64,000 bases of DNA from an uncultured Lachnospiraceae bacterium (GCA_944384025.1 CALWRS010000006.1:46202-110201), one strand, 5' to 3'; shown: positions 1 to 8,447, counted from the first letter of the stretch. The notes: a model not told the origin generated them from the sequence alone. Translations and numbers: made by a program.

Positions 1-2
1 AA

Positions 3-1211
3 ATTTCGGACGTAAGCGCGTACGAGAAAGTGGACGGTAAGAAAGTCCCAAGCGAAGGAAAACTTTATTATCAGGGCTACAGCGTTCAGGATATGGTAAA
101 GGGCTTTGAAGGAAGACGGTATGCGTTTGAAGAGACGACGTACCTGCTTTTGTTTGGTGAACTGCCAAACAAAAAACAGCTGGAAAACTTCCTTGCGGTA
201 ATTTCCAGCTGCCAAACGCTTTCCAATCAGTTTATCCGAGACGTTATTATGAAGGCTGCCAGCGGAAATATTATGAACAGCCTCCAAAAAAGTCTTTTGA
301 CGCTCTACAGCTACGACAGCGACGCGGAAAACATTTCCACAGCGAACGTATTGCGTCAGTCGATTAACTTAATTGCTAAGATTCCGGTAATTTCCATTTA
401 CGCGTACTGGTCTTATTTGCACTTTAAGATGGATGAGAGCCTCATTATCCGGAACCCGAAGCCAGAGTACTCAACGGCGGAAAATATTCTTGCCATGCTG
501 CGTCCGGACGGGAAGTTCACGGAGCTGGAGGCGCGGGTTTTGGATATCTGCCTTGTTATTCACGCGGAACACGGCGGCGGAAATAATTCCACGTTTACTA
601 CACATGTAGTAACCTCTTCCGGAACGGATACCTACTCCGCGATTGCGGCGGCAATTGCGTCGCTTAAGGGCTTCCGTCATGGCGGCGCAAACTTGAAGGT
701 GCGCCAGATGTTTGAAGATATCAAAGCGCATATTACGGACTGGAAGGACGAAGGACAGCTTCGCGAATACATAACCAAGATTGTAAATAAAGAAGCGTTT
801 GACAAATCCGGTCTGGTGTACGGCATTGGTCATGCTGTTTACACGCTTTCTGACCCGAGAGAAGTAATTCTTCGCGATTACGCTGTGAAGCTGGCGGAGG
901 AAAAGGGAAGAAACGACGAATTGCAGCTGTATATGGATGTGGAGCGGATTGCAAAAGAAGTTATTCAAAAGAGCCGTCACTTGTTCAAACCGCTGTGCGC
1001 AAACGTTGACTTCTACAGCGGATTCGTGTATGATATGCTTGGGATTCCGGAAGAACTTTATACGCCGATTTTTGCGATTTCGAGAATCAGCGGATGGTGT
1101 GCGCACCGCTTGGAAGAAATCATCAACAATGGAAAAATAATCCGCCCGGCATACAAATACGTAGGAACACACAAACCGTACTACGACTTGTCGGATCGGT
1201 ATTGGGATTAG
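3..1211 (+). CDS. gltA: Citrate synthase, 5' end cut by window edge
   Basis: Condenses acetyl-CoA and oxaloacetate to citrate in the cytosol. The frame is open to the window edge (first full codon at 3), so the true start lies upstream; about 403 residues remain of the roughly 440 usual in Clostridia. Visible active-site features in order: the EHGGGNNSTF region with its catalytic His, GIGHAVYTLSDPR with the second His, and ANVDFYSGFVYDML with the catalytic Asp. A GTG at 30 is only an internal in-frame codon, because the upstream residues (ISDVSAYEK) also match the family. tsaC follows after 4 bp. Citrate versus methylcitrate specificity cannot be settled from the sequence. Confidence 0.93.
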   Translation: MSDVSAYEKVDGKKVPSEGKLYYQGYSVQDMVKGFEGRRYAFEETTYLLLFGELPNKKQLENFLAVISSCQTLSNQFIRDVIMKAASGNIMNSLQKSLLTLYSYDSDAENISTANVLRQSINLIAKIPVISIYAYWSYLHFKMDESLIIRNPKPEYSTAENILAMLRPDGKFTELEARVLDICLVIHAEHGGGNNSTFTTHVVTSSGTDTYSAIAAAIASLKGFRHGGANLKVRQMFEDIKAHITDWKDEGQLREYITKIVNKEAFDKSGLVYGIGHAVYTLSDPREVILRDYAVKLAEEKGRNDELQLYMDVERIAKEVIQKSRHLFKPLCANVDFYSGFVYDMLGIPEELYTPIFAISRISGWCAHRLEEIINNGKIIRPAYKYVGTHKPYYDLSDRYWD

Positions 1212-1215
1212 GCAT

Positions 1216-2292
1216 ATGAAAACAAAATTAACCGCGCTTGACAGAGCGCATCCCGCAGCTTCCGCAGTCGCGGAAGCTGCGGCGCTTCTTCAAGAGGGCG
1301 AGCTTGTAGCGTTTCCAACCGAGACCGTATATGGTCTGGGCGCAGACGCGCTTGACCCTCTCGCTGCAAAGAAAATTTACGCTGCGAAAGGGCGGCCGTC
1401 GGACAATCCTTTGATTGTACACATTGCAAATACGGACGCGCTTGCCGTGCTTGCAAGAGAAGTTCCCGCGTCGGCATACGCGCTTGCAAAGCGCTTCTGG
1501 CCGGGACCGCTTACGATGATCTTAAAAAAAAGCGCGGCGGTTCCTTTGGAGACGACCGGAGGACTGGATACGGTTGCGCTTCGTATGCCAAGCGACTTGA
1601 TTGCCCGCGCTTTATTAGAGACGTCCGGCATTTATATTGCCGCGCCAAGCGCGAACGCATCGGGCAGGCCAAGTCCTACGAGAGCGGAGCACGTTTTGGA
1701 AGATCTTAACGGGAAGATCCCGCTTATTCTTGACGGCGGGCCGGTAGAGATCGGACTAGAGTCTACAATTGTAGACTTGACAGGTGAAACGCCGCTTATT
1801 CTGCGTCCCGGCTTTGTTACGCTTGCCATGCTTCGGGAGGTGCTTCCGGAGGCAGCGTACGACCCGGCGGTGCTTGCAAGAGAGCAAAAACAAAATCTGG
1901 TCGCAAAAGCGCCCGGCATGAAATATCGCCATTACGCGCCTAAAGGAAAGCTTCGGATTTTTGAAGGAAATTTGGAAGACGTTGTACAAAGAGTGCGGCA
2001 GGAAGCGTTCGCAAAACAAAGGGAAGGCTTTTGCGTTGCGGTGCTTGCTTCGGAAGAAACAAAAGACCGTTATTCGGAATTTTCGGTGCGCTCGGTCGGC
2101 GAGCGAAGCAAAGAAGAGACGATCGCCGCGAATTTGTTTCATACGTTGCGGGAATTTGACCACCTTGGCGCGGATTACATCTTTGGCGAGTGCTTTTATC
2201 AAGAAGGACTGGGCGAAGCCATTATGAATCGCCTTTTAAAGGCGGCGGGATATCAGGTGGAACCGGCGGTGCCGTCAGAGAGGAAATCATGA
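1216..2292 (+). CDS. tsaC: L-threonylcarbamoyladenylate synthase, Sua5 type
   Basis: Makes threonylcarbamoyl-AMP from Thr, bicarbonate and ATP, the first step of t6A37 tRNA modification. At 358 residues it is the long Sua5/YwlC form: an N-terminal YrdC domain (FPTETVYGLGADA, then KGRPSDNPLIVHI, and PSANASGRPSPT) followed by the linker motif PGMKYRHYAP and a C-terminal Sua5 domain. The partners tsaE, tsaB and tsaD lie 55 kb downstream in this window. The ATG at 1216 follows the citrate synthase stop by 4 bp with only a weak ribosome binding site. The stop overlaps the start of the next gene (ATGA), which suggests translational coupling. Confidence 0.95.
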   Translation: MKTKLTALDRAHPAASAVAEAAALLQEGELVAFPTETVYGLGADALDPLAAKKIYAAKGRPSDNPLIVHIANTDALAVLAREVPASAYALAKRFWPGPLTMILKKSAAVPLETTGGLDTVALRMPSDLIARALLETSGIYIAAPSANASGRPSPTRAEHVLEDLNGKIPLILDGGPVEIGLESTIVDLTGETPLILRPGFVTLAMLREVLPEAAYDPAVLAREQKQNLVAKAPGMKYRHYAPKGKLRIFEGNLEDVVQRVRQEAFAKQREGFCVAVLASEETKDRYSEFSVRSVGERSKEETIAANLFHTLREFDHLGADYIFGECFYQEGLGEAIMNRLLKAAGYQVEPAVPSERKS

Positions 2293-2780
2293 AGTACGAT
2301 CGACTTTTCTTTTTGTGTCAGGACAACACCAACTTAAGCCTTATGGCGGAAAACCTGTTTATTGCCACATACACAGGGCCGCCGATTAACGTAACTTCGC
2401 GCGGGCTTATCGCGCCTTACAGCGCGCCTTGCAACCCAAAGACGGAGCTGATTTTGGAAAAGCACGGAATTTCCATGGTTCGAAGCGTTACAACGCAGCT
2501 TCGGGAAGAGGAGCTTACGCCGGGGGCGCTTGTCGTTGCGATGGACAAGGCAGTGCGCGACCGCTTTCACAGCCGCCACCCGCATGCCGCTGTTTGCACG
2601 CTGGCGGCGCTTGCGGGAGAAGAGCGCGACTTAACCGACCCATACGGCGGGAATTTAATGGATTACGAGCGTTGCTTTCAGGAGATTAGCCGTATGATAA
2701 AAAAAGCGGCGATTCGGCTGACGGAGGCGCTGGAATCGGCAGACGACATATGGAGCGGAACCGGTTTGTTTGAAGAGTAA
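2289..2780 (+). CDS. Low-molecular-weight protein-tyrosine-phosphatase-like protein lacking catalytic Arg
   Basis: 163 residues, in the position next to Sua5 where Bacillus has ywlE (arginine phosphatase). The N-terminal P-loop reads FLCQDNTNLSLMAE where the family has (C)x5(R)S; Cys10 and the Ser after the loop are kept but residue 16 is Leu instead of the phosphate-binding Arg. The DPYGG motif with the general-acid Asp (residues 117-121) is intact. The start at 2289 overlaps the tsaC stop by 4 nt. Loss of the Arg would normally cripple phosphatase activity, so this may be a phosphate-binding or regulatory relative, or an altered enzyme. Family assignment is good; function is uncertain. Confidence 0.75.
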   Translation: MKYDRLFFLCQDNTNLSLMAENLFIATYTGPPINVTSRGLIAPYSAPCNPKTELILEKHGISMVRSVTTQLREEELTPGALVVAMDKAVRDRFHSRHPHAAVCTLAALAGEERDLTDPYGGNLMDYERCFQEISRMIKKAAIRLTEALESADDIWSGTGLFEE

Positions 2781-2818
2781 AAAGCGCGGAAGCGCAAAAT
2801 GATAGGGAGGACATTAAG

Positions 2819-3256
2819 ATGATAGCACTTGGCTGTGACCACGGCGGTTTTGCATTGATGCAGGAAGTGAAGAAGCTTCTTGACAAGAAAGGGATGGCGT
2901 ATCGGGACTTTGGAACGGACAGCGAAGCGTCCACCGACTACCCGATTTACGCAAAGCGCGTTGGCAAGGCGATTCAGTCGGGAGAGTGCGAGAACGGAAT
3001 TTTAATTTGCGGAACCGGCATCGGCATCTCCATTACGGCAAACAAAATGAAAGGAATTCGCTGCGCACTGTGTCACGACGTATTTAGCGCGGAAGCGACC
3101 AGACTTCATAACGATTCCAACGTTTTGGCGATGGGCGGCCGCGTAGTCGGCGCTGGGCTGGCGCTAAAAATTGTTGAGACGTTTCTTTCCACGCCGTTTT
3201 CGGGCGAGGAGCGGCATCAGAGAAGAATTGCGCAAATGGAAAGCGAAGCAAATTAG
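2819..3256 (+). CDS. rpiB: Ribose-5-phosphate isomerase B
   Basis: Interconverts ribose 5-phosphate and ribulose 5-phosphate in the pentose phosphate pathway; RpiB relatives can also isomerise allose 6-phosphate. The 145-residue length is normal for LacAB_rpiB. Visible motifs: GCDHGGF near the N-terminus, the CGTGIGISI loop with the catalytic Cys, CHDVFSAEATRLHNDSNVL and the glycine-rich GGRVVG. The ribosome binding site GGGAGG lies before the ATG at 2819. It sits between the phosphatase-like gene and galE in the same direction, so a common transcript ending at the 4323 terminator is likely. Confidence 0.95.
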   Translation: MIALGCDHGGFALMQEVKKLLDKKGMAYRDFGTDSEASTDYPIYAKRVGKAIQSGECENGILICGTGIGISITANKMKGIRCALCHDVFSAEATRLHNDSNVLAMGGRVVGAGLALKIVETFLSTPFSGEERHQRRIAQMESEAN

Positions 3257-3285
3257 AACAAAACTCTTAGAGGGGGGCGATTTTT

Positions 3286-4305
3286 GTGAAAGTTTTACTG
3301 GCTGGCGGCGCCGGCTACATCGGAACGCATACGGCGGTAGAAATGGCGGCTGCCGGAAACGAAGTTGTGATTGCGGATAATTTCAGCAACAGTAAGCCAG
3401 AGGCGGTGCGCCGCGTAGAGGCGCTTGTTGGGGAAAAGATTCCCTGCTACTATTTGGACGTAGCGGATAAGAAGCTTCTGACAGAGATTTTTGAGAAAGA
3501 AAAAATTGACGTTGTAGTTCATTTTGCGGGACTGAAGGCGGTTGCAGAGTCCACCAAGATTCCTGTGGAATATTACCGCAACAACATAGACACAACGCTT
3601 TCGCTGCTTGAAGTTATGCAGGAGCAAGGCTGTAGACGTCTGATTTTTAGTTCCTCCGCAACGGTTTACGGAGAGCCAAAGAAATTGCCGCTTGTGGAAG
3701 ATATGCCGCCCGGCGTTTGCGCAAGTCCGTACGGATGGACAAAGTGGATGAACGAGCAGATTCTGCGGGATGCATGCTGTGCAAATCCGGAGCTTTCGGT
3801 TGTCCTTTTGCGCTACTTTAACCCGATTGGCGCGCACGAGAGCGGTACAATCGGCGAAGACCCGCAGGGAATTCCCAACAACCTGTTCCCTTATATCGCG
3901 CAGGTTGCCGTTGGAAAGCGTCCTTGCCTGAGCATTTTTGGAAACGACTATCCGACCAAGGACGGCACATGCGTGCGCGATTATATTCACGTTGTGGATT
4001 TGGCAAAAGGACACGTAAAGGCTTCTGCGTATGCGATGGAGCACGAGGGGCTCGCGACGTTTAACCTTGGCACCGGCGTAGGCTACAGCGTTTTGGAAAT
4101 GGTCAAAGCGTTTGAGCGCGTTAACGAATTAAAGCTTTCGTATCAATTTGCGCCAAGGCGTCCCGGCGATGTCTCGGAGTGCTACGCGGATGCGAAAAAA
4201 GCAAAGGAAATCCTTGGCTGGGAAGCGGAGAAAACACTGGAGGATATGTGCCGCGATACGTATCGCTGGCAGTCGAAAAATCCGCAGGGATATCCGGAAG
4301 GCTAA
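3286..4305 (+). CDS. galE: UDP-glucose 4-epimerase
   Basis: NAD-dependent interconversion of UDP-glucose and UDP-galactose (Leloir pathway and envelope sugar supply). 339 residues, the usual length. The extended-SDR signatures are clear: N-terminal GGAGYIGTHTAVEM Rossmann loop, SSSATVYG with the catalytic Ser, SPYGWTKWM containing the YxxxK pair, and the C-terminal RRPGDVSECYAD region. The GTG start at 3286 is supported by a GAGGGGGG ribosome binding site 8-15 nt upstream. It is the last gene of its run and is followed by a strong intrinsic terminator. Confidence 0.95.
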   Translation: MKVLLAGGAGYIGTHTAVEMAAAGNEVVIADNFSNSKPEAVRRVEALVGEKIPCYYLDVADKKLLTEIFEKEKIDVVVHFAGLKAVAESTKIPVEYYRNNIDTTLSLLEVMQEQGCRRLIFSSSATVYGEPKKLPLVEDMPPGVCASPYGWTKWMNEQILRDACCANPELSVVLLRYFNPIGAHESGTIGEDPQGIPNNLFPYIAQVAVGKRPCLSIFGNDYPTKDGTCVRDYIHVVDLAKGHVKASAYAMEHEGLATFNLGTGVGYSVLEMVKAFERVNELKLSYQFAPRRPGDVSECYADAKKAKEILGWEAEKTLEDMCRDTYRWQSKNPQGYPEG

Positions 4306-4322
4306 GACAAAACGGAGAAAAG

Positions 4323-4375
4323 AAAAAAGTAAAGAAGAGCTTTGGAGAACGTCCAAAGCTCTTCTTTACTTTTTT
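4323..4375. terminator. Strong bidirectional intrinsic terminator after galE
   Basis: A perfect 24-bp inverted repeat (4323-4346 and 4352-4375) with a 5-nt loop GAACG. The stem starts with six A and ends with six T, so it can work in either direction. It separates galE from the scar region that follows. Confidence 0.92.
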
Positions 4376-4383
4376 AATATCAT

Positions 4384-4492
4384 ATGGGAGACGACCCCGC
4401 CTCTATAGGCGGTGGGTAACAAATTTGTATCAGTGGCGGGTGTCAATCCCCCATCTGATATACGCTCCGCGAGGATGCGCAGGGATTCCAGA
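4384..4492 (-). repeat. Dispersed structured repeat, copy 1 (truncated)
   Basis: This 109-nt stretch matches 63423-63531 in inverse orientation with about five differences, counted by eye. It contains a hairpin CCGCCT-CTAT-AGGCGG, an AT palindrome ACAAATTTGT, and the sequence that in copy 2 folds as a nested hairpin. Unlike copy 2 it lacks the two extra GC-rich hairpins at one end; there it runs straight into a serine-recombinase fragment. It could be the end of an IS200/IS605-like element, a MITE or a structured RNA; no transposase is linked to it. Confidence 0.8.
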
Positions 4493-4560
4493 ATGATGCC
4501 CTCCGGTCTGTCGGAGATGTGCTCCTTAGCAGAAACGACTTTCACGCCGTTCTTCCGCAG
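4484..4560 (-). pseudogene. Serine recombinase (resolvase) fragment
   Basis: Read on the minus strand, about 25 codons give LRKNGVKVVSAKEHISD followed by RPEGIILES, a well-known stretch at the end of the catalytic domain of large serine recombinases. Nothing else of the gene is present. Its upstream edge runs into a DUF1016 fragment in another frame and its downstream edge runs into repeat copy 1. It is a scrap left by past mobile-element activity and cannot be functional. Confidence 0.75.
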
Positions 4561-4810
4561 ACTTTGAGCCGGACATAATGAGCAAGTGATTTGTCCAGCT
4601 GATTTGTGTCACCAGTGGTGTCACAGATTCCTCGTCCTTATAAGTCTCGTAAAATTGCTTCATGCGGTAGAGCCCACGACGATTAAAGCCTTTGACACCG
4701 GGATTGGTTTCAGTAATATATGCCGCAATTTCATCAATGACTTTATCTCTAAATCCGAAATTAGCGCACAGCGAAGAAAGGTATTCACCAACGATGCAAA
4801 GGTAATATCC
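4526..4810 (-). pseudogene. DUF1016 (YhcG-type nuclease family) N-terminal fragment
   Basis: On the minus strand an open stretch of about 90 codons reads GEYLSSLCANFGFRDKVIDE, then a segment with NPGVKGFNRRGLYRMKQFYE and QISWTNHLLIMSGSKSAEER. This is the helical N-terminal domain of DUF1016/PDDEXK proteins, where family members continue with EFYL. Here the frame breaks right after SAEERRE and stops at 4526-4528. The same bases, read one frame over, begin the serine-recombinase fragment, so the two scraps meet at a short shared sequence. No start codon or C-terminal nuclease domain remains. Confidence 0.75.
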
Positions 4811-5020
4811 GCGCTTATGCTGGATAGGGCCAGCATTTCCCGGGTTAATGGATATAACGAAGAGGACGGCACGATCCGTCTCTACTTTACTCAGGGGCTT
4901 GGGAAGCCTATAAATTTTTCACTGGACAGAGTAGGTCACTATAGTGTATTCTATTTTAGACAACTGCCGGAGAACCATGCGGGGAACGGCTGTTTTCTAG
5001 AGAGAAGTATGGGAGGATAA
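4800..5020 (+). other. Open stretch, possible C-terminal remnant of an unknown gene; upstream region of the xylanase
   Basis: A forward frame open to 5020 contains a coding-like stretch (DGTIRLYFTQGLGKP, then FSLDRVGHYSVFYFRQL) that I do not recognise. It has no credible start, because upstream it overlaps the antisense DUF1016 scrap. It may be another gene tail left in the same scar. The stretch must also carry the promoter of the xylanase gene; a weak candidate is TGGACA (4923-4928), 18 nt, TATTCT (4947-4952). Confidence 0.4.
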
Positions 5021-5024
5021 AAGC

Positions 5025-6368
5025 GTGAGAAGAAAAAAGGCAGGATTTTGGAGGCTGACTGCTGCAATCGTCCTGCTGCTCTGTCTGGTGGCATGCTCGA
5101 AAGAAAAACAGGGAGGGGAAACCGAGAGCGTCCTCACGGAAGCTGTGACGTCTTCACCACAGCCAAGCGAAGAACCGACGCCAACCGCAACGCCCTCGCC
5201 CACAAAAGAACCAGAACTTACCGAAGAGGAAAAATATTGGAACGATGTGCTCGCTTCGTTTGCCGACAGCAAATACGATTTGACTGCCGCGCTTACGGGA
5301 GAGAGTTTGCAGTCGCTGTGCGAAGACTACTTTTTGCTTGGCGCTGCGATGACCGGAGCATCGTATCAAAATTTTGCCATTCACTCTGCGGAGTATATGG
5401 CGGTACTTGAGAAGCATTTTGGAAGCACGACGGCTACGAATCTGATGAAGCCGGTTCATTTGCTTGATCAGGCGCAGTCGCAGGACAATGCGCAGGCAGG
5501 CAATCCGGAGCCCGCAGTCGATTTTAGCGGTGTGGATGAAACGCTTGCATGGTGCGCGGAGCACGGTGTAAAAATGCGCGGACACACGCTTGTTTGGCAC
5601 AATCAGGTTCCTGATTGGTTTTTCCGAGAAGGATATAAAAACGACGGCGAATACGTCAGCCGGGAGACGATGCTTGTCCGGCTGGAGAGCTACATACGAC
5701 AGGTGCTTAGTTATTGTCAGGAAAATTATCCGGGCGTAGTGTACTGCTGGGACGTAGTAAACGAGGCGGTAGACCCGGAAAGCGGCGATCCGAGCACAGA
5801 TTTTGCTTGCCGTACGCAAGGCGCAGACGGCCCGAATTTGTGGCATAAAATCATCGGAACGGACTACGTTGAAGAGGCATTCCGGTTTGCAAGAAAATAC
5901 GCGGCGGAAGGCGTTTCCCTGTTTTACAACGATTACAGCGTTGTCGATACGGAGAAATGCCAGTACATCTACAACTTGTGCGCTTCGCTTAAGGAAGACG
6001 GACTGATTGACGGAATTGGTCTGCAAGGGTATTGGAATAACGGCTGGCCGTCGATGGGAACGTTAGATTACACCATCCGCAAGTTAGCGGAGCTGGAGCT
6101 GGAAATCCAGATTACCGAGCTGAGTATTGAAGCGGAAGAAGGGGACGAAAGACAGGCGAAGCGCTACGCAGAAATTTTCCAGAAGCTGCAGCGTCTGGAT
6201 ACGGACGGCGGCGGACCGGCGAATATTACGTGCGTTACGCTGTTTGGTTTGATGGATGGCTACGTATTTTACGAGAACGACGAATCGACCTCCCGGTGGT
6301 TTGACACAAATTTCCAGCCGAAGCCGGTAGTCGATCAGGTACGTGCAATATTTAAAATCTACTATTAA
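5025..6368 (+). CDS. Endo-1,4-beta-xylanase, GH10, lipoprotein
   Basis: Hydrolyses internal beta-1,4 bonds of xylan at the cell surface. 447 residues: a lipoprotein signal with lipobox LVAC (Cys24), a Ser/Thr/Pro-rich linker (about 34-62), then a GH10 barrel. Catalytic motifs are WDVVNEAVDP (acid/base Glu247) and QITELSIE (nucleophile Glu365); RGHTLVWHNQ and GIGLQGYW are also typical. The substrate-binding motif that is usually TxENxMKP reads TATNLMKP, a mild departure. The GTG start at 5025 follows GGGAGG. mtnN follows with a 12-bp gap. It is the clearest sign of plant-polysaccharide use in the window. Confidence 0.93.
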   Translation: MRRKKAGFWRLTAAIVLLLCLVACSKEKQGGETESVLTEAVTSSPQPSEEPTPTATPSPTKEPELTEEEKYWNDVLASFADSKYDLTAALTGESLQSLCEDYFLLGAAMTGASYQNFAIHSAEYMAVLEKHFGSTTATNLMKPVHLLDQAQSQDNAQAGNPEPAVDFSGVDETLAWCAEHGVKMRGHTLVWHNQVPDWFFREGYKNDGEYVSRETMLVRLESYIRQVLSYCQENYPGVVYCWDVVNEAVDPESGDPSTDFACRTQGADGPNLWHKIIGTDYVEEAFRFARKYAAEGVSLFYNDYSVVDTEKCQYIYNLCASLKEDGLIDGIGLQGYWNNGWPSMGTLDYTIRKLAELELEIQITELSIEAEEGDERQAKRYAEIFQKLQRLDTDGGGPANITCVTLFGLMDGYVFYENDESTSRWFDTNFQPKPVVDQVRAIFKIYY

Positions 6369-6380
6369 GAGGTGCAAAGC

Positions 6381-7091
6381 GTGACCGGAATTATCGGAGC
6401 AATGGAAGTAGAAATTGAGAAGCTTCGCGAGGCGATGCAGATTCGGCAGGTACAAAGCTTTGCCGGAATGACTTTTTATTCCGGAAGCCTGTACGCGCAG
6501 GACGTCGTACTCGTGAAATCCGGAATTGGCAAGGTGAACGCAGCGCTTTGCGTGCAAGTGCTGTGCGACCGGTTTGGCGTAGAGCGGGTGTGGAACACCG
6601 GTATTGCCGGTTCCTTAGATGCGAGAATTCGGATTGGGGATATCGTTATTTCTTCGGACGCGCTGCAGCACGATATGGATGCAGTCGCTTTCGGATATCC
6701 CAAAGGAACGATTCCGCAGATGGAGACGTCGGTTTTCCCTGCGGACTTACGGACGATCGCCCTTGCAAAGAGCGTCTGCGAGGAAGAACTGTCAGAGCTT
6801 TCCGCATTTTGCGGCCGCGTGTTAAGCGGCGACCAATTTGTAGCGGACCCGAAGAAAAAGCAGGAGCTTTCGGAGACGTTTCAAGGGCTGTGCACGGAAA
6901 TGGAAGGCGCGGCAGTCGCGCAGGCAGCGTTTTTAAACAACGTGCCGTTTTGCATTATCCGCGCTATTTCGGACCAGGCGGACGACTCTGCGGATATGGA
7001 TTACGAGACGTTTGAAAAGCTCGCGGTGGAGCACATGGTGCGTCTTGTTTGCGGAATGCTAAAGCGAATGCAGGAACTTGAACCAGTGTAA
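6381..7091 (+). CDS. mtnN: 5'-methylthioadenosine/S-adenosylhomocysteine nucleosidase
   Basis: Cleaves adenine from MTA and SAH, recycling methionine and removing the methyltransferase inhibitor SAH (the Pfs activity that precedes LuxS). The start GIIGAMEVEIEKL, the SGDQFVADPKKKQ segment, EMEGAAVAQAA (nucleoside-binding Met-Glu) and the catalytic-Asp motif SDQADDSADMD are all present. GTG at 6381 is preferred over GTG at 6372 because GAGGTG at 6369-6374 is then well spaced and the protein begins exactly like family members. No luxS is in the window. Confidence 0.94.
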   Translation: MTGIIGAMEVEIEKLREAMQIRQVQSFAGMTFYSGSLYAQDVVLVKSGIGKVNAALCVQVLCDRFGVERVWNTGIAGSLDARIRIGDIVISSDALQHDMDAVAFGYPKGTIPQMETSVFPADLRTIALAKSVCEEELSELSAFCGRVLSGDQFVADPKKKQELSETFQGLCTEMEGAAVAQAAFLNNVPFCIIRAISDQADDSADMDYETFEKLAVEHMVRLVCGMLKRMQELEPV

Positions 7092-7106
7092 TGGGAGGAT
7101 TGTAAG

Positions 7107-7355
7107 ATGGTATATAAGACAAAAGGGGTATGCTCCGTGCAGATTGAATTTGACGTAGAGGATTCCCCGGAAGGAAAGCTTGTGCATAACGTTCGCTATA
7201 CCGGCGGCTGCAATGGAAACCTTCAAGGGGTTGGCAGACTGGTAGAAGGAATGCCGGTGGACGAAGTCATTCGCCGCTTGGAAGGAATCCGGTGCGGATT
7301 TAAAAATACGTCCTGCCCGGATCAGCTTGCGCAGGCGCTTAAGCAGTATCGGTGA
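7107..7355 (+). CDS. TSCPD domain-containing protein (TIGR03905 family)
   Basis: 82 residues. The family signature is clear: RYTGGCNGNLQGVGRLVEGM in the middle and the eponymous NTSCPDQLA near the end. The TSCPD domain also occurs at the C-terminus of some ribonucleotide reductases, where its Cys-rich motif is thought to bind metal. The role of the stand-alone form is unknown. The GGGAGG ribosome binding site lies 7097-7102. It is closely linked to mtnN upstream and murG downstream (7 bp), so it is probably co-transcribed. Confidence 0.9.
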   Translation: MVYKTKGVCSVQIEFDVEDSPEGKLVHNVRYTGGCNGNLQGVGRLVEGMPVDEVIRRLEGIRCGFKNTSCPDQLAQALKQYR

Positions 7356-7362
7356 GGTGGCA

Positions 7363-8427
7363 ATGAAGAAAATTGTGTTTACCGGGGGCGGAACGGCAGG
7401 ACATGTGACGCCGAATATCGCCCTGATTGACCGGCTGCAAAGCGAAGGCTGGGAAATTAGTTATATTGGATCGAAAAACGGAATCGAGAAGCAGCTGATT
7501 GAAGCTTTAGGGATTCCTTATTACGGCATCAGCTCTGGAAAGCTGCGCCGCTATTTCGATTGGAAAAATTTTACGGACCCTTTTCGGGTGCTGCGTGGCT
7601 GCCGCGAGGCAAAAAAGCTGATGAAGCAGCTTGCGCCGGACGTTTGCTTTTCTAAAGGAGGGTTTGTGACCGTCCCTGTTGTGCGTGCTGCGGCCAAATG
7701 CAAAGTTCCCGCCATTCTCCACGAATCGGACATGACGCCGGGACTTGCGAACCGGCTGAGTATGCGCTATGCGACAAAGATTTGCTGCAATTTCGAGGAA
7801 ACGCTTCGTATGCTTGGCGACAAAGGCGTGCATACCGGAACGCCTATCCGCAAAGAATTGTTTGCGGGCAATCGTTTGCAAGGCTTGAAGCTTGCGGGCT
7901 TTTCTTCGGAAAAACCGGTGCTGCTTGTCGTTGGCGGAAGCACCGGCGCCGTCAGAGTGAATGAGGCGGTGCGCAGCTTGTTAGATAAGCTTTTGCCGAA
8001 GTATCAGATTTTGCACCTTTGCGGAAAAGGAAAGACCGACGAGGCGTATAAAGGGCGGGAAGGCTATGTGCAGCTAGAGTACGCCGACAAAGAAATGAAG
8101 GATTTCTTTGCAATGGCGGACGTAGTTTTGTCACGCGCAGGCGCAAACGCCATCTGTGAGCTGTTAGCGCTTCGAAAGCCGAATATTTTAATTCCGCTGT
8201 CTGCAAACGCAAGCCGGGGTGACCAGATTTTAAACGCCGCTTCGTTTGAAAAGCAGGGCTTTAGCTTTGTGCTTCCGGAAGAGGAGCTGACGCAGGAGAC
8301 GCTTCTTGACGCGATTACGCAAGTTTATTCCAAGCGGCAGGAATACATGGACAGGATGCAGCAAAGTCCAGTTGGAGACGCTACGGAGAAAATTCTGACA
8401 ATAATTCGAACGCTTGCGAATGTATAA
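7363..8427 (+). CDS. murG: UDP-GlcNAc:lipid I N-acetylglucosaminyltransferase MurG
   Basis: Adds GlcNAc to lipid I to make lipid II on the inner face of the membrane, the last cytoplasmic step of peptidoglycan synthesis. 354 residues from the ATG at 7363 (GAGGTGG just upstream). Motifs: GGGTAGHVTPN at the N-terminus, FSKGGFVTVPVVRAA, HESDMTPGLANRL, GGSTGAVRVNEAV (start of the GT-B C-domain) and the UDP-GlcNAc site RAGANAICELLALRKPNILI. It is separated from a dcw cluster; no other division genes are adjacent. Confidence 0.95.
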   Translation: MKKIVFTGGGTAGHVTPNIALIDRLQSEGWEISYIGSKNGIEKQLIEALGIPYYGISSGKLRRYFDWKNFTDPFRVLRGCREAKKLMKQLAPDVCFSKGGFVTVPVVRAAAKCKVPAILHESDMTPGLANRLSMRYATKICCNFEETLRMLGDKGVHTGTPIRKELFAGNRLQGLKLAGFSSEKPVLLVVGGSTGAVRVNEAVRSLLDKLLPKYQILHLCGKGKTDEAYKGREGYVQLEYADKEMKDFFAMADVVLSRAGANAICELLALRKPNILIPLSANASRGDQILNAASFEKQGFSFVLPEEELTQETLLDAITQVYSKRQEYMDRMQQSPVGDATEKILTIIRTLANV

Positions 8428-8447
8428 GCAGACACGGGGGAGTGCAA

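Noticed and set aside
4586-5020. 144-codon plus-strand frame as a real gene
   Set aside because: Its first half is antisense to a clear DUF1016 fragment and there is no start signal; only the last part may be a gene remnant.
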